NCBI GenBank assembly: GCA_028867755.1
Contig: JAGWFT010000001.1
Location: forward strand, 660,727 to 724,726
DNA: 64,000 nt
DNA from: Nitrososphaerota archaeon
Lineage (GTDB): Archaea; Thermoproteota; Nitrososphaeria; Nitrososphaerales; Nitrosopumilaceae
Reading direction: 5' to 3'
A program made the position numbers and the translations under genes. The notes beneath the pieces were generated by a model. The model had not been told where the DNA came from and searched no databases. It worked only from the letters and a program-made list of their open reading frames with translations. Shown piece by piece: positions 33,889 to 41,097 of the stretch (the first letter of the stretch is position 1; each line of letters opens with the position of its first letter).

Positions 33889-33958
33889 TTATACAAAAAA
33901 GGAGGTCAGAAGATACTTAAATGAAATTCCTATTGACAGTTGATTTACTTGTAAACTT

Positions 33959-34618
33959 CTACTTTGTAAAAGAGACCACTATATCGTCTTCTGTCTGTTC
34001 CAGGTCCACTTTCATGTCTCTTGCAAGAAACAGTATTGCAAAGAAGCACCTGATGACATCTATCAACTCAAGGCCAGACGTGATATTCTTAAAGGAACCA
34101 TAACCTGTAGGCCTAATCTTGTTCATGATAAGCTCCTCGTACTGACCAATTATCTTCTCTAGAGATATGAAATAATCATCAAAGTTTGGCACTTGTACTG
34201 GCTCAAACTCCATCTGTCTGCGGCTTGAACGTGGGTTTGCAATAGTTCCAATGAGGTTTTCAAGTACCGAAAGCAACTCGTCCAATGTGACAGGATATGT
34301 GGATTCATGCCTGTATGGCATGTTTATTATCTCGATATCGATGTTTTCTCTTTGACTGAGGGGTCTTTTCTCCATGGCGGCTTTCTGTAATGCAAATATG
34401 CTTTCCACCTTCATTCTGTGGATCATAGCAGACGAGAGGGCTGCAATTCCTGCCACGCGAAGATCTTTCTTGTCTGTCTGGTTTAGAATTGTAATCAACA
34501 TCTCCAAGATTCGGGTGACGTCAATGCTCCAGACATCTTTTTTGGATATGTCAAGAGGTGTAAAGAGAATATTTACTGGCGGTTGTGCAAGCCCAGTGCT
34601 AGTATTTTCCTCAGTCAC
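33959..34618 (-). CDS. scpA: Segregation and condensation protein ScpA (kleisin)
   Basis: A 219-residue kleisin. N-terminal helical part (PLDISKKDVWSIDVTRILEM), central LRVAGIAALSSAMIHRMKV and the C-terminal winged-helix part (SGLELIDVIRCFFAILFLAR) match archaeal ScpA. It bridges the SMC heads with ScpB. TATAATAT-type DNA at 34639-34648 is about 25 nt upstream, so its mRNA is likely leaderless. Confidence 0.88.
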   Translation of the reverse strand: MTEENTSTGLAQPPVNILFTPLDISKKDVWSIDVTRILEMLITILNQTDKKDLRVAGIAALSSAMIHRMKVESIFALQKAAMEKRPLSQRENIDIEIINMPYRHESTYPVTLDELLSVLENLIGTIANPRSSRRQMEFEPVQVPNFDDYFISLEKIIGQYEELIMNKIRPTGYGSFKNITSGLELIDVIRCFFAILFLARDMKVDLEQTEDDIVVSFTK

Positions 34619-34638
34619 TAGGTATTAGGTCCTTTTTC

Positions 34639-34648
34639 TTTATAATAT
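34639..34648 (-). promoter_or_regulatory. TATA box of scpA
   Basis: ATATTATAAA on the minus strand is centred about 25 nt before the scpA ATG at 34618. Confidence 0.5.
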
Positions 34649-34731
34649 CTATTTGATTTGCTCTTTTGACTGCCCAAGTCAAGAATTTTACCATTTTTTA
34701 CAACTCAAAAAATATAATCTCGTACTGTATT

Positions 34732-35484
34732 ATGATACCATTGGAAAAAGACCTCGAAAAGTTTGACTTGGCATGTACTTACCTAAGAAATGATCAACAC
34801 ATATCAGCATACAACATGTTCATATCACTTGCCCAAAAAGAGATGAAAAATGAGACTTTCAAAGCAGGATTGTATCTTCTTCTTGCCTCAGAATGCAAGG
34901 CAAGACAGGGAAAGGACAACAAGGAAGAGCTTGACATGGCAGCAAACTATTATCTCAAGGTTGCAAAAAAAGACAATCTTGGTTCATCATATGCATACCA
35001 ATGTGCAGCAAGATGTTTTCTCAAGTCAGGTAAGGTAGACAAGGCGATGAAAGTGTCAGAAGAAGCAAAAAAACACATACCTGTAATTGTTGAGGAGAAG
35101 AGACCAATTGTTATCGTAGACGACAGCCCAGCAATTACACTGCGACTTAAGAGTTACCTTGAACAACTTGGATATGATGATATCAAGGCTGCAAGTGATG
35201 GAAACAGTGCCATTAAACTTGTTACAAAATTAATCAATGACTCACAAAATCCAGTCATACTGCTTGACATGCAGATGCCAAATACTACAGGGGACGAGGT
35301 TGCAAAAAAACTACTTGAGAAGAAGCCTGATCTTTCAATCATACTTATTACTGCAGATGAAAAAAGCAACCCGCGAGTGCGAAAAACGATAGGGTTTGGC
35401 TCTACTGCGTTTATTCAAAAGCCGTTTACAATGAACGAGTTAAAAAATGCACTTGATACTACAGAGCAAAATCGTATTAGGTAA
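34732..35484 (+). CDS. Response regulator with N-terminal TPR-like domain
   Basis: A 250-residue protein. Residues 1-115 are helical repeats of TPR/SNAP-like type (GLYLLLASECKARQGKDNKE; SSYAYQCAARCFLKSGKVDK). Residues 125-250 are a receiver domain with VDDSP, the phospho-acceptor Asp in ILLDMQMPNTTGDEV, Thr in LITAD and Lys in IQKPF. No histidine kinase is nearby. ATG 34732 is preferred; a TTG at 34666 would add 22 unlikely residues. Output is probably by protein contact. Confidence 0.83.
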   Translation: MIPLEKDLEKFDLACTYLRNDQHISAYNMFISLAQKEMKNETFKAGLYLLLASECKARQGKDNKEELDMAANYYLKVAKKDNLGSSYAYQCAARCFLKSGKVDKAMKVSEEAKKHIPVIVEEKRPIVIVDDSPAITLRLKSYLEQLGYDDIKAASDGNSAIKLVTKLINDSQNPVILLDMQMPNTTGDEVAKKLLEKKPDLSIILITADEKSNPRVRKTIGFGSTAFIQKPFTMNELKNALDTTEQNRIR

Positions 35485-35983
35485 GAAGTAAGAGTGACAT
35501 GTTAAGAAGGTTAATGTCTTTTACCTGAAGGCCGCTTATCCTGTAATCTGAAATCTGATCAGAGAACTTTTCAATTATTTTTGATGTTGGATTTTTCTCT
35601 GTGCTATCTAGTCTCACAACTACCAACATATTCCAGTCTCCGTCAAGTGTTGCAATAAAAAGATAGTTTGGAAAAGTCTTTGCAAACTCCTTTATTGATT
35701 CCACTTGAGTACTAATTGAACGAGTAATCTTTAGCTTCAAGAACAATACTTCAAACTCATCTGTGACAGACACTCCGCTCAAGACAGCTCTGTAACCCTT
35801 GATGATGCCGCTTTTTTCTAATCTCTCAATTCTTTTTCTAATAGTCCTGTCAGAAACATCTACTCCTGCGTTTCGAAGTTCAGAGGCAATTTCCTTAGAA
35901 GGAGTTCTGGCATTCTTGTTTAAAATTGCAATAATTTTTTGGTCTACTTCGTCTAAAGCAGACCAGTCTGAATCTTCTGACAT
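35477..35983 (-). CDS. Lrp/AsnC family transcriptional regulator
   Basis: A 168-residue regulator with an N-terminal helix-turn-helix (LDEVDQKIIAILNKNARTPS; VSDRTIRKRIERLEKSGII) and a C-terminal RAM-like alpha/beta domain (NYLFIATLDGDWNMLVVVRL). It likely senses an amino acid or metabolite. Its last 8 nt overlap the convergent response-regulator gene. Confidence 0.88.
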   Translation of the reverse strand: MSEDSDWSALDEVDQKIIAILNKNARTPSKEIASELRNAGVDVSDRTIRKRIERLEKSGIIKGYRAVLSGVSVTDEFEVLFLKLKITRSISTQVESIKEFAKTFPNYLFIATLDGDWNMLVVVRLDSTEKNPTSKIIEKFSDQISDYRISGLQVKDINLLNMSLLLLT

Positions 35984-36021
35984 CGCTAGTATAGTGAATC
36001 CAGTGTTTTTGAATTTTATGA

Positions 36022-36144
36022 TGGTCCCACGCGCAGGATTCGAACTTGCGACTCTCCGGTTTCTGTAAGCCTGATAGGCTGATGACGGTCAGCCGAGAGC
36101 CAACCACTACAGCCGGATGCTCTACCAGGCTGAGCTAGCGTGGG
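36022..36144 (-). tRNA. tRNA-Tyr(GTA) with 46-nt intron and encoded CCA
   Basis: Acceptor stem CCCACGC/GCGTGGG (36138-36144 with 36026-36032), discriminator A at 36025 and encoded CCA at 36022-36024. The C1-G72 pair is the archaeal tRNA-Tyr identity mark. The anticodon stem is TCCGG/CCGGA; the loop carries GTA. A 46-nt intron follows G37 with a canonical BHB: CTGT pairs ACAG, bulges AG|T and AA|A. The T stem has one A-C mismatch (second-last pair). Confidence 0.95.
36061..36106 (-). other. 46-nt BHB intron in tRNA-Tyr (position 37/38)
   Basis: The intron holds its own hairpin (GGCTGA pairing TCAGCC) between the splice-site bulges. No open reading frame fits inside it. Confidence 0.88.
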
Positions 36145-36238
36145 ACATCGATTTTCATCCAGTTCGTTCGTATTAAATAATTATCGCTAGGAAAAACAGT
36201 TGCATATTTCCCAAAATTTGAAACAGATCTAGGAAATT

Positions 36239-36898
36239 TTGGGCTTGACCAAACTACATATAAGAAAGCAGATTGATCCCGATCACGTGTCTGGTTCCGA
36301 GGTTATAGAGGGAGGATATGTATGCGCACCATATTTGCACAATGAATCATCCTCAAAACTGAAAGAATCGCTTGAAAAGTCTGCTTACATTGATGACATG
36401 TATTTTGTCACTGCCACTTTTTCAGAAGATGGCAATGCATATTTTCCATCGCACACAAACACATATCTTCTTGCAAGGTTTCGAGACCCGCAACCAATAC
36501 TAAAGGAGGTTGACAAGTACAAGCAGGAAAGGCCAACTTTTGTATTCTCAAGATATGAAGAATTCTTCGAAAGGTTCAACGACCAAAAACTCAACCTTAT
36601 TTCCGTTTACTATCTTGATCACGGACACTCTGAATCTGATCTCTCAGATCTGGCAATGATAGTGGGAAAACGCAACAGGGTAAGACGCGCAGAATGTGGA
36701 AGTCTGCACATGTCATCTACTGAAGCTCCCAAGTTTACTTTTCCATATGTGGACAATCTAGTTGTCTTTGAAGTATCAAGTGGTAATACCCACCAGAGTG
36801 ACAACAAGTATTGTGAAAAGACAAGACGAGAAGTTGCACGAAAAGGAATCCGACTAACCAACTTGTTGAACCTTTCTGTCATAGAAAAAATAAAATAA
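36239..36898 (+). CDS. Conserved hypothetical protein
   Basis: A 219-residue soluble protein with a TTG start. It has a beta-rich N-terminal half (EVIEGGYVCAPYLHN, YFVTATFSEDGNAYF) and a basic C-terminal part (KYCEKTRREVARKGIRLTNL). No signal peptide, membrane helix or metal-binding cluster stands out, and I do not recognise a family. It lies between tRNA-Tyr and eif5A, 35 nt from the latter. Confidence 0.6.
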   Translation: MGLTKLHIRKQIDPDHVSGSEVIEGGYVCAPYLHNESSSKLKESLEKSAYIDDMYFVTATFSEDGNAYFPSHTNTYLLARFRDPQPILKEVDKYKQERPTFVFSRYEEFFERFNDQKLNLISVYYLDHGHSESDLSDLAMIVGKRNRVRRAECGSLHMSSTEAPKFTFPYVDNLVVFEVSSGNTHQSDNKYCEKTRREVARKGIRLTNLLNLSVIEKIK

Positions 36899-36901
36899 AA
36901 A

Positions 36902-36910
36902 AGTTATATA
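36902..36910 (+). promoter_or_regulatory. TATA box of eif5A
   Basis: AGTTATATA is centred about 27 nt before the eif5A ATG (36934), so the mRNA is likely leaderless. Confidence 0.55.
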
Positions 36911-36933
36911 CTCTGCCAAATTCTGTTTGTGTA

Positions 36934-37341
36934 ATGAGCAAGCCTTCTGAACTTGGTGCACTAAAAATTGGATCTTATATCTTGTTACCTGTTGATGCTA
37001 CAAGCCAGGAGCCATGCAAGATAGTGGAATACGATACCAGCAAACCAGGAAAGCACGGAGCTGCAAAGGCAAGAATTGTTGCAGTCGGTATATTTGACAA
37101 GAAAAAATACCCACACGTATCACCTGTGAGTGCACAGGTGCAGGTGCCGCTAATTGACAAGAGGGTAGGCTCTGTTATATCAAAAACTGAATCAGTAGTA
37201 CAGGTGATGGACTCTGAGACTTTTGAAGTCTTTGATGTGTATCAGATAGAAGAAGAAGTGGCAGACAAGGTTGCTCAGGGACAAGACGTTGAATACTGGA
37301 AAGTAATGGATAGAACTATTATAGTCCGAATCAAGAGCTAG
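36934..37341 (+). CDS. eif5a: Translation initiation factor 5A (aIF5A)
   Basis: A 135-residue factor that helps ribosomes through difficult peptide bonds. The hypusine loop SKPGKHGAAKARIV has the modifiable Lys40; the C-terminal OB domain follows (VQVMDSETFEVFDVYQIEEE). The deoxyhypusine synthase is not in the window. A C/D box sRNA begins 4 nt after its stop and may be cut from the same transcript. Confidence 0.95.
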   Translation: MSKPSELGALKIGSYILLPVDATSQEPCKIVEYDTSKPGKHGAAKARIVAVGIFDKKKYPHVSPVSAQVQVPLIDKRVGSVISKTESVVQVMDSETFEVFDVYQIEEEVADKVAQGQDVEYWKVMDRTIIVRIKS

Positions 37342-37345
37342 GTTC

Positions 37346-37419
37346 GGATGCTGATGATGACGAGAAAAGCCATCTGACGATTCATGCCATGATGAAGATT
37401 ATGAGTAATTGAAGCATCC
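37346..37419 (+). ncRNA. C/D box sRNA (2'-O-methylation guide)
   Basis: A 74-nt element with full archaeal C/D architecture: terminal stem GGATGCT/AGCATCC (37346-37352, 37413-37419), C box ATGATGA (37354-37360), D' box CTGA (37374-37377), C' box ATGATGA (37389-37395) and a D box read as TTGA (37409-37412). The two guide spacers are 13 nt each, the D'-C' spacer 11 nt, matching the fixed archaeal spacing. The guide before box D is complementary to TTACTCATAATCT, which contains a CAT-anticodon-loop-like CTCATAA; targets are unproven. Confidence 0.85.
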
Positions 37420-37472
37420 AAGGCTTTCTCTTTCTCGAATGAGTTATACGCGATGAATTGGTTATGTAATCT

Positions 37473-37586
37473 GTGAAAGGCATATGCCACGTGTGTCTTG
37501 CATCAAATGTGGAAGTTACTCTAAAGGATCATCTGTCCTTGTGTGAAAACTGCCTCAAAAAGGTAGCCGAACTAGAAAAAAATTAA
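37473..37586 (+). CDS. Small zinc-ribbon-like protein (37 aa)
   Basis: A GTG at 37473 opens 37 codons reading MKGICHVCLASN, then LCENCLKKVAEL. Two CxxC pairs about 20 residues apart are fit for one zinc. It ends 26 nt before dph6 and could share its mRNA. It is too short for routine calls and there is no ATG, so confidence is moderate. Another short frame (ATG 37482) overlaps but has a poorer pattern. Confidence 0.5.
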   Translation: MKGICHVCLASNVEVTLKDHLSLCENCLKKVAELEKN

Positions 37587-37612
37587 TTGAATGCATACAA
37601 TCAAACTGCAAA

Positions 37613-38296
37613 TTGATACTTGGATCGCTTTTCTCAGGAGGAAAAGATAGTGCATTTGCAGTCTATAAAGCAAGGTCTGAAGGCCATAACATATCATGTC
37701 TTGTTACAGTCTTTCCAAAATCTGAAGAAAGTCATCTATTGCACCATCCAAACATCAGACTGACTGCACTTCAGGCAAGAGCAATGAACATCCCACAAAT
37801 TACTATACCACTTGATTCTGATAACACCCGAGTAGAAGTCGACGAGATAAAAAATGCACTAAAGACTGCAAAGGAGAAATTTGGGATAGAGGGGGTGGTA
37901 CATGGTGGAATTCGTAGTGCATTTCAGAAAAACCACTTTGAAACAATTTGTCGTAGCTTGGACCTTAGAGTGATTGCCCCGCTCTGGAATGTAAATGAGG
38001 AAGCCTATTTGCATGAACTTGTACAATGTGGATTTGAGTTTGTCGTAACAAGTGTAACTGCACAGGGTCTTGATGATTCATGGCTTGGCAAGATCATAAC
38101 TTTACAAGATGTTGAAAAATTAATTTCAATATCGTCCAAGTTTGGATTCAATGCATCATTTGAAGGAGGGGAGGCTGAGACGTTTGTTGTTTCATGTCCT
38201 TTGTTTTCTGGGCACATCAGGATTGTAAAATCAAACAAGACATGGGATGGGTACAGAGGAAGGTTTGAAATAACCGAAGCTGTTTTGGAAGAATAA
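37613..38296 (+). CDS. dph6: Diphthine--ammonia ligase (Dph6)
   Basis: The last step of diphthamide synthesis on elongation factor 2. The 227 residues belong to the MJ0570/Dph6 ATP-pyrophosphatase family: PP-loop SLFSGGKDSAFAV, VVHGGIRSAFQKNHFE, LDDSWLGKII and FEGGEAETFV. The start is TTG, since no ATG or GTG fits. Its stop shares one base with the srp54 ATG (TAATG). Confidence 0.92.
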   Translation: MILGSLFSGGKDSAFAVYKARSEGHNISCLVTVFPKSEESHLLHHPNIRLTALQARAMNIPQITIPLDSDNTRVEVDEIKNALKTAKEKFGIEGVVHGGIRSAFQKNHFETICRSLDLRVIAPLWNVNEEAYLHELVQCGFEFVVTSVTAQGLDDSWLGKIITLQDVEKLISISSKFGFNASFEGGEAETFVVSCPLFSGHIRIVKSNKTWDGYRGRFEITEAVLEE

Positions 38297-39621
38297 TGCT
38301 AGACAGCCTCAAGACTGGCCTCCGGGCTGCACTAAAAAAAATAGTCAATTCGTCTGCAATAGATGAAGCACTAATCAAGGAACTATCAAAAGACATTCAG
38401 AGAGCACTGCTACAATCTGATGTTAATGTAAAACTCGTATTTCAAATCACAAAAAATCTCGAAGAGCGCTCACTCAATGAGACTCCGCCTCCGGGACTAT
38501 CAAGAAAGGATCACATTGTAAAGATCTTGTATGATGAGCTTTCCAAACTGTTGGGCACAGAAAATGAATATGTTTTCCAGCCAGGAAAGATGAATCGTGT
38601 TCTAATGCTTGGAATACAGGGAAGTGGCAAGACTACGATAACATCGAAACTTGCAAAACATCTGACAAAGCAAGGGTACAGGGTGTGTGTTATTGGTGCA
38701 GATACATACAGGCCTGGGGCACTGACACAGCTCAAGACAATGTGTGAAAAGGCAAATGTCGAAGTATATGGAGAAGAGGGAAATAAGGACTCACCTGAGA
38801 TTGTAAAAAATGGACTGAAACATTTTGAGGGAAAGAACTTTGATATTATATTAATCGATACGGCAGGACGACATAAGGAAGAAAAGGATCTACTCGAAGA
38901 GATGACACGAATCAGCCAGGTTGCAAGTCCAGATTTGGCATTGCTTATCATTGATGGTACAATAGGCCAGCAATGCTATAATCAGGCAGAAGCATTTCAC
39001 AAGATAGTACCGGTCGGTGGTATTATCATAACAAAACTTGATTCAAGTGCAAAAGGTGGTGGAGCACTTGCTGCAGCAGCTGCTACTGGTGCTAGAATAA
39101 TGTACATAGGTACAGGTGAGCGAATTGATGACCTTGAAAAGTTTTCACCAACTAGATTTGTAGGAAGAATGCTTGGGATGGGTGATATTCAGGCTCTGCT
39201 TGACATGGCTGCAAGACTTGAGACCGAAGGAAATGAAGAGAGACTCAAGCGCATATCGCACGGCAAGATGAACATGGAAGATTTCTATTTTCAGATAGAA
39301 GAGGCAACAAAGGCGGGAGGCCTGAGAAGCATAATGGAGAACATGCCTGGAATCTCTGGGATGGTAAAAGAAGACCAGCTAGACCAACAGGAAGAACGTA
39401 TGGAAAGGTGGCGATATGTTATCCAGTCTATGACAAAAGAGGAAAAGGCAGATCCAGACTTGATAAATGCATCACGAGTAAAGCGAATTGCTAGGGGTTC
39501 TGGGTGGCCAGAACACGAGGTAAAGGAGTTACTCAAGGCTTACAAAAATTCAAAGACCATGATGAAAGCATCAAAGGGTCGCCAGATGCAGGGACTGTTG
39601 CGCAAGATGGGCCTTGGATAG
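38296..39621 (+). CDS. srp54: Signal recognition particle GTPase SRP54
   Basis: A 441-residue SRP core GTPase that delivers nascent membrane and secreted proteins. N-domain helices, then G1 GIQGSGKTTITSKLAKHL, DTYRPGALTQL, G3 DTAGRHKEE, G4 TKLDSSAKGGGAL, and the methionine-rich M domain with MGDIQALLDMAARLE and the C-terminal RQMQGLLRKMGLG. Coupled to dph6. SRP19 is at 32.5 kb. Confidence 0.96.
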   Translation: MLDSLKTGLRAALKKIVNSSAIDEALIKELSKDIQRALLQSDVNVKLVFQITKNLEERSLNETPPPGLSRKDHIVKILYDELSKLLGTENEYVFQPGKMNRVLMLGIQGSGKTTITSKLAKHLTKQGYRVCVIGADTYRPGALTQLKTMCEKANVEVYGEEGNKDSPEIVKNGLKHFEGKNFDIILIDTAGRHKEEKDLLEEMTRISQVASPDLALLIIDGTIGQQCYNQAEAFHKIVPVGGIIITKLDSSAKGGGALAAAAATGARIMYIGTGERIDDLEKFSPTRFVGRMLGMGDIQALLDMAARLETEGNEERLKRISHGKMNMEDFYFQIEEATKAGGLRSIMENMPGISGMVKEDQLDQQEERMERWRYVIQSMTKEEKADPDLINASRVKRIARGSGWPEHEVKELLKAYKNSKTMMKASKGRQMQGLLRKMGLG

Positions 39622-39725
39622 ATTCATAGTTTTGATTTATCATACAGTGTCATAGCTGTTGGCATATCTACTGGTATGGGATTTTTGATAATTACGTTGA
39701 CAAGTAAGACTCCAATAGTGTGAAT

Positions 39726-39735
39726 ATTAAATAAA
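39726..39735 (+). promoter_or_regulatory. TATA box of the DUF4443 gene
   Basis: ATTAAATAAA is centred 26 nt before the ATG at 39757, which fits a leaderless transcript. Confidence 0.5.
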
Positions 39736-39756
39736 AACCGTTTCTATGGAACCATC

Positions 39757-40398
39757 ATGCATAATGTTGTCAAGCTACTTGGAAAAGTAGCCCAGAGATA
39801 CTACCCAAGCAGAATGTTGTCATTTGAGCCTGCACATATCTTCAAGGTTCTCCAAGTCATACATGATAACGTAAAAGCAAGCAGATCTCTTTTAATAGAA
39901 GAAATAGGACTAGGAGAAGGCTCTGTCAAGACACTTGTAAAACATCTGAAGATGAACGAACTTATCATAACATCAAAGGCAGGTATGACACTGACAAACA
40001 AAGGAAAAACCTTGTTTTCAAAACTAGGCGAAGTTATATCTGCAGAAACCAACATTCACGAATGTTCAATCACTGTGGGCAAGTTTAATCACGCAATACT
40101 TGTCAAAGGACTTGCAAAAGACGTGGGAAGTGGAATTGAACAAAGAGACGCTGCAGTAAGAATAGGTGCGCTTGGAGCAACCACACTTGTATTTCGCGAT
40201 GACAAACTCTTCACGTCAGACAAAAGCCATGATATTCCAATTAAAGATCGAAAACTGACATCAATAATAATTGAAAAGCTAGGGCCTGAAAATGGAGACG
40301 TAGTAATTATTGCAAGTGCAGAAAATAAAAAAATTGCTGATCTGGCTGCAAAAAGGGCAGCATTAGAAACAATATCAAACCATGAAAAGCATTCTTGA
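39757..40398 (+). CDS. DUF4443 helix-turn-helix protein
   Basis: A 213-residue archaeal protein with an N-terminal winged helix (RSLLIEEIGLGEGSVKTLVK; GMTLTNKGKTLFSKL) and a C-terminal DUF4443-type domain (IHECSITVGKFNHAILVKGL; QRDAAVRIGALGATTLVF). A transcription factor with a ligand-binding part is likely; the ligand is unknown. It is the last gene before the crcB leader. Confidence 0.8.
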   Translation: MHNVVKLLGKVAQRYYPSRMLSFEPAHIFKVLQVIHDNVKASRSLLIEEIGLGEGSVKTLVKHLKMNELIITSKAGMTLTNKGKTLFSKLGEVISAETNIHECSITVGKFNHAILVKGLAKDVGSGIEQRDAAVRIGALGATTLVFRDDKLFTSDKSHDIPIKDRKLTSIIIEKLGPENGDVVIIASAENKKIADLAAKRAALETISNHEKHS

Positions 40399-40450
40399 TT
40401 TGTGTAACCACGATTCAATAGTGTCTAATATAGAAAATGGATTGCACAAA

Positions 40451-40460
40451 AGATTTAAAA
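40451..40460 (+). promoter_or_regulatory. TATA box of the crcB leader transcript
   Basis: AGATTTAAAA predicts a transcription start near 40482, just before a GGCTA/TAGCC hairpin (40484-40499) and the aptamer at 40500. The mRNA leader before crcB would be about 225 nt, unusual in a genome where most genes look leaderless. Confidence 0.55.
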
Positions 40461-40499
40461 CATTGCACTATGTAATCATGTATGGCTATGACATTAGCC

Positions 40500-40551
40500 T
40501 TGGAATGAGTTTCCTAAACCGCTCCTGAAAGGTGCTGATAATGTCTACCTA
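40500..40551 (+). promoter_or_regulatory. Fluoride riboswitch aptamer (crcB motif) candidate
   Basis: The conserved crcB-motif segments occur in order and spacing: ATGAGTTTCC (40505-40514), AAACCGC (40516-40522), a short stem CTCC/GGTG, CTGAT (40535-40539) and TCTACC (40544-40549). It closely parallels the Thermotoga petrophila fluoride aptamer, GATGAG...AAACTGCCCTGAAAAGG...CTGATG...CTCTAC. It lies upstream of crcB, the fluoride channel gene. The pseudoknot pairing is weaker than in thermophiles (about 3-5 bp with G-U or a bulge), so it is a variant or degraded form. Confidence 0.68.
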
Positions 40552-40570
40552 ATGAAAATTAATAGGTAGA
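40544..40570 (+). promoter_or_regulatory. Alternative stem overlapping aptamer 3' end and Shine-Dalgarno motif
   Basis: A perfect 8-bp inverted repeat: TCTACCTA (40544-40551) and TAGGTAGA (40563-40570), 11-nt loop. The left arm is the aptamer's conserved 3' end; the right arm contains the AGGTAG 4-9 nt before the ATG at 40574. Aptamer folding and this stem exclude each other, the form of a riboswitch expression platform (fluoride ON). The switching is inferred. Confidence 0.55.
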
Positions 40571-40573
40571 TAA

Positions 40574-40711
40574 ATGAACAAAAAAATCAAAAACAAAAAG
40601 GGAGCGGGAAAGTATCCTAGCGTATCCACTAATACTTGCAATGATCATCTTGATGATATTATGAATTTACAGATAGTAAATTTAAGTAACAATACGCCTA
40701 GGCAGATATGA
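40574..40711 (+). CDS. Upstream ORF coupled to crcB (45 aa)
   Basis: ATG 40574 opens 45 codons, starting MNKKIKNKKGAGKYPSVS and ending NNTPRQI; hydrophilic, no known family. Its TGA (40709-40711) overlaps the crcB ATG (40708-40710) as ATGA, the arrangement of translational coupling. AGGTAG sits just before it, inside the alternative stem. It could pass riboswitch control to crcB; the peptide itself may not matter. Confidence 0.5.
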   Translation: MNKKIKNKKGAGKYPSVSTNTCNDHLDDIMNLQIVNLSNNTPRQI

Positions 40712-41097
40712 AAATGATAGAGCTTGCATTTCTTGCTGCTGGTGGGCTGGGAGGAACTTTTCTAAGATATGGTATTACAAAGTCTCCCTTACTTCTTGGC
40801 GCATTGCCTCTAAATGTATTAATTGCAAATGTTGTAGGAAGTTTCATTCTTGGTATTTTTGCTGTACTTTCACAACAGTGGAATCTTGATGAAAAGTATA
40901 CGTTATTGATGGCAATTGGATTCTGTGGAGGATTGACTACAATGTCCTCATTTGCATTAGAGTCATCCAATCTGATTGATAATAAGCAATATGTCCTTGT
41001 AGCAGTAAATGTACTAACTAATGTTGGTTTGTCATTAGGAGCAATATTTTGTGGTAAATCTCTAGTAAGCGCAATTCTAGGTGCTGAATTTAAATGA
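40708..41097 (+). CDS. crcB: Fluoride exporter CrcB/Fluc
   Basis: A 129-residue four-helix fluoride channel that acts as a dual-topology dimer. Motifs: GGLGGTFLRYGI, LPLNVLIANVVGSFILGIF and GFCGGLTTMSSFALES. The usual TTFSTF phenylalanine box reads TTMSSF, so the first pore Phe is Met. It is a single crcB rather than a crcB pair. It is coupled to an upstream ORF and, by a 4-nt overlap, to a DUF190 gene. Confidence 0.92.
   Translation: MKMIELAFLAAGGLGGTFLRYGITKSPLLLGALPLNVLIANVVGSFILGIFAVLSQQWNLDEKYTLLMAIGFCGGLTTMSSFALESSNLIDNKQYVLVAVNVLTNVGLSLGAIFCGKSLVSAILGAEFK

Noticed and set aside
39622-39756. Minus-strand frame reading like a protein end (IGVLLVNVIIKNPIPVDMPT)
   Set aside because: It lacks an ATG/GTG/TTG start covering the hydrophobic part and is bounded by a stop under the DUF4443 promoter; at best a gene remnant.
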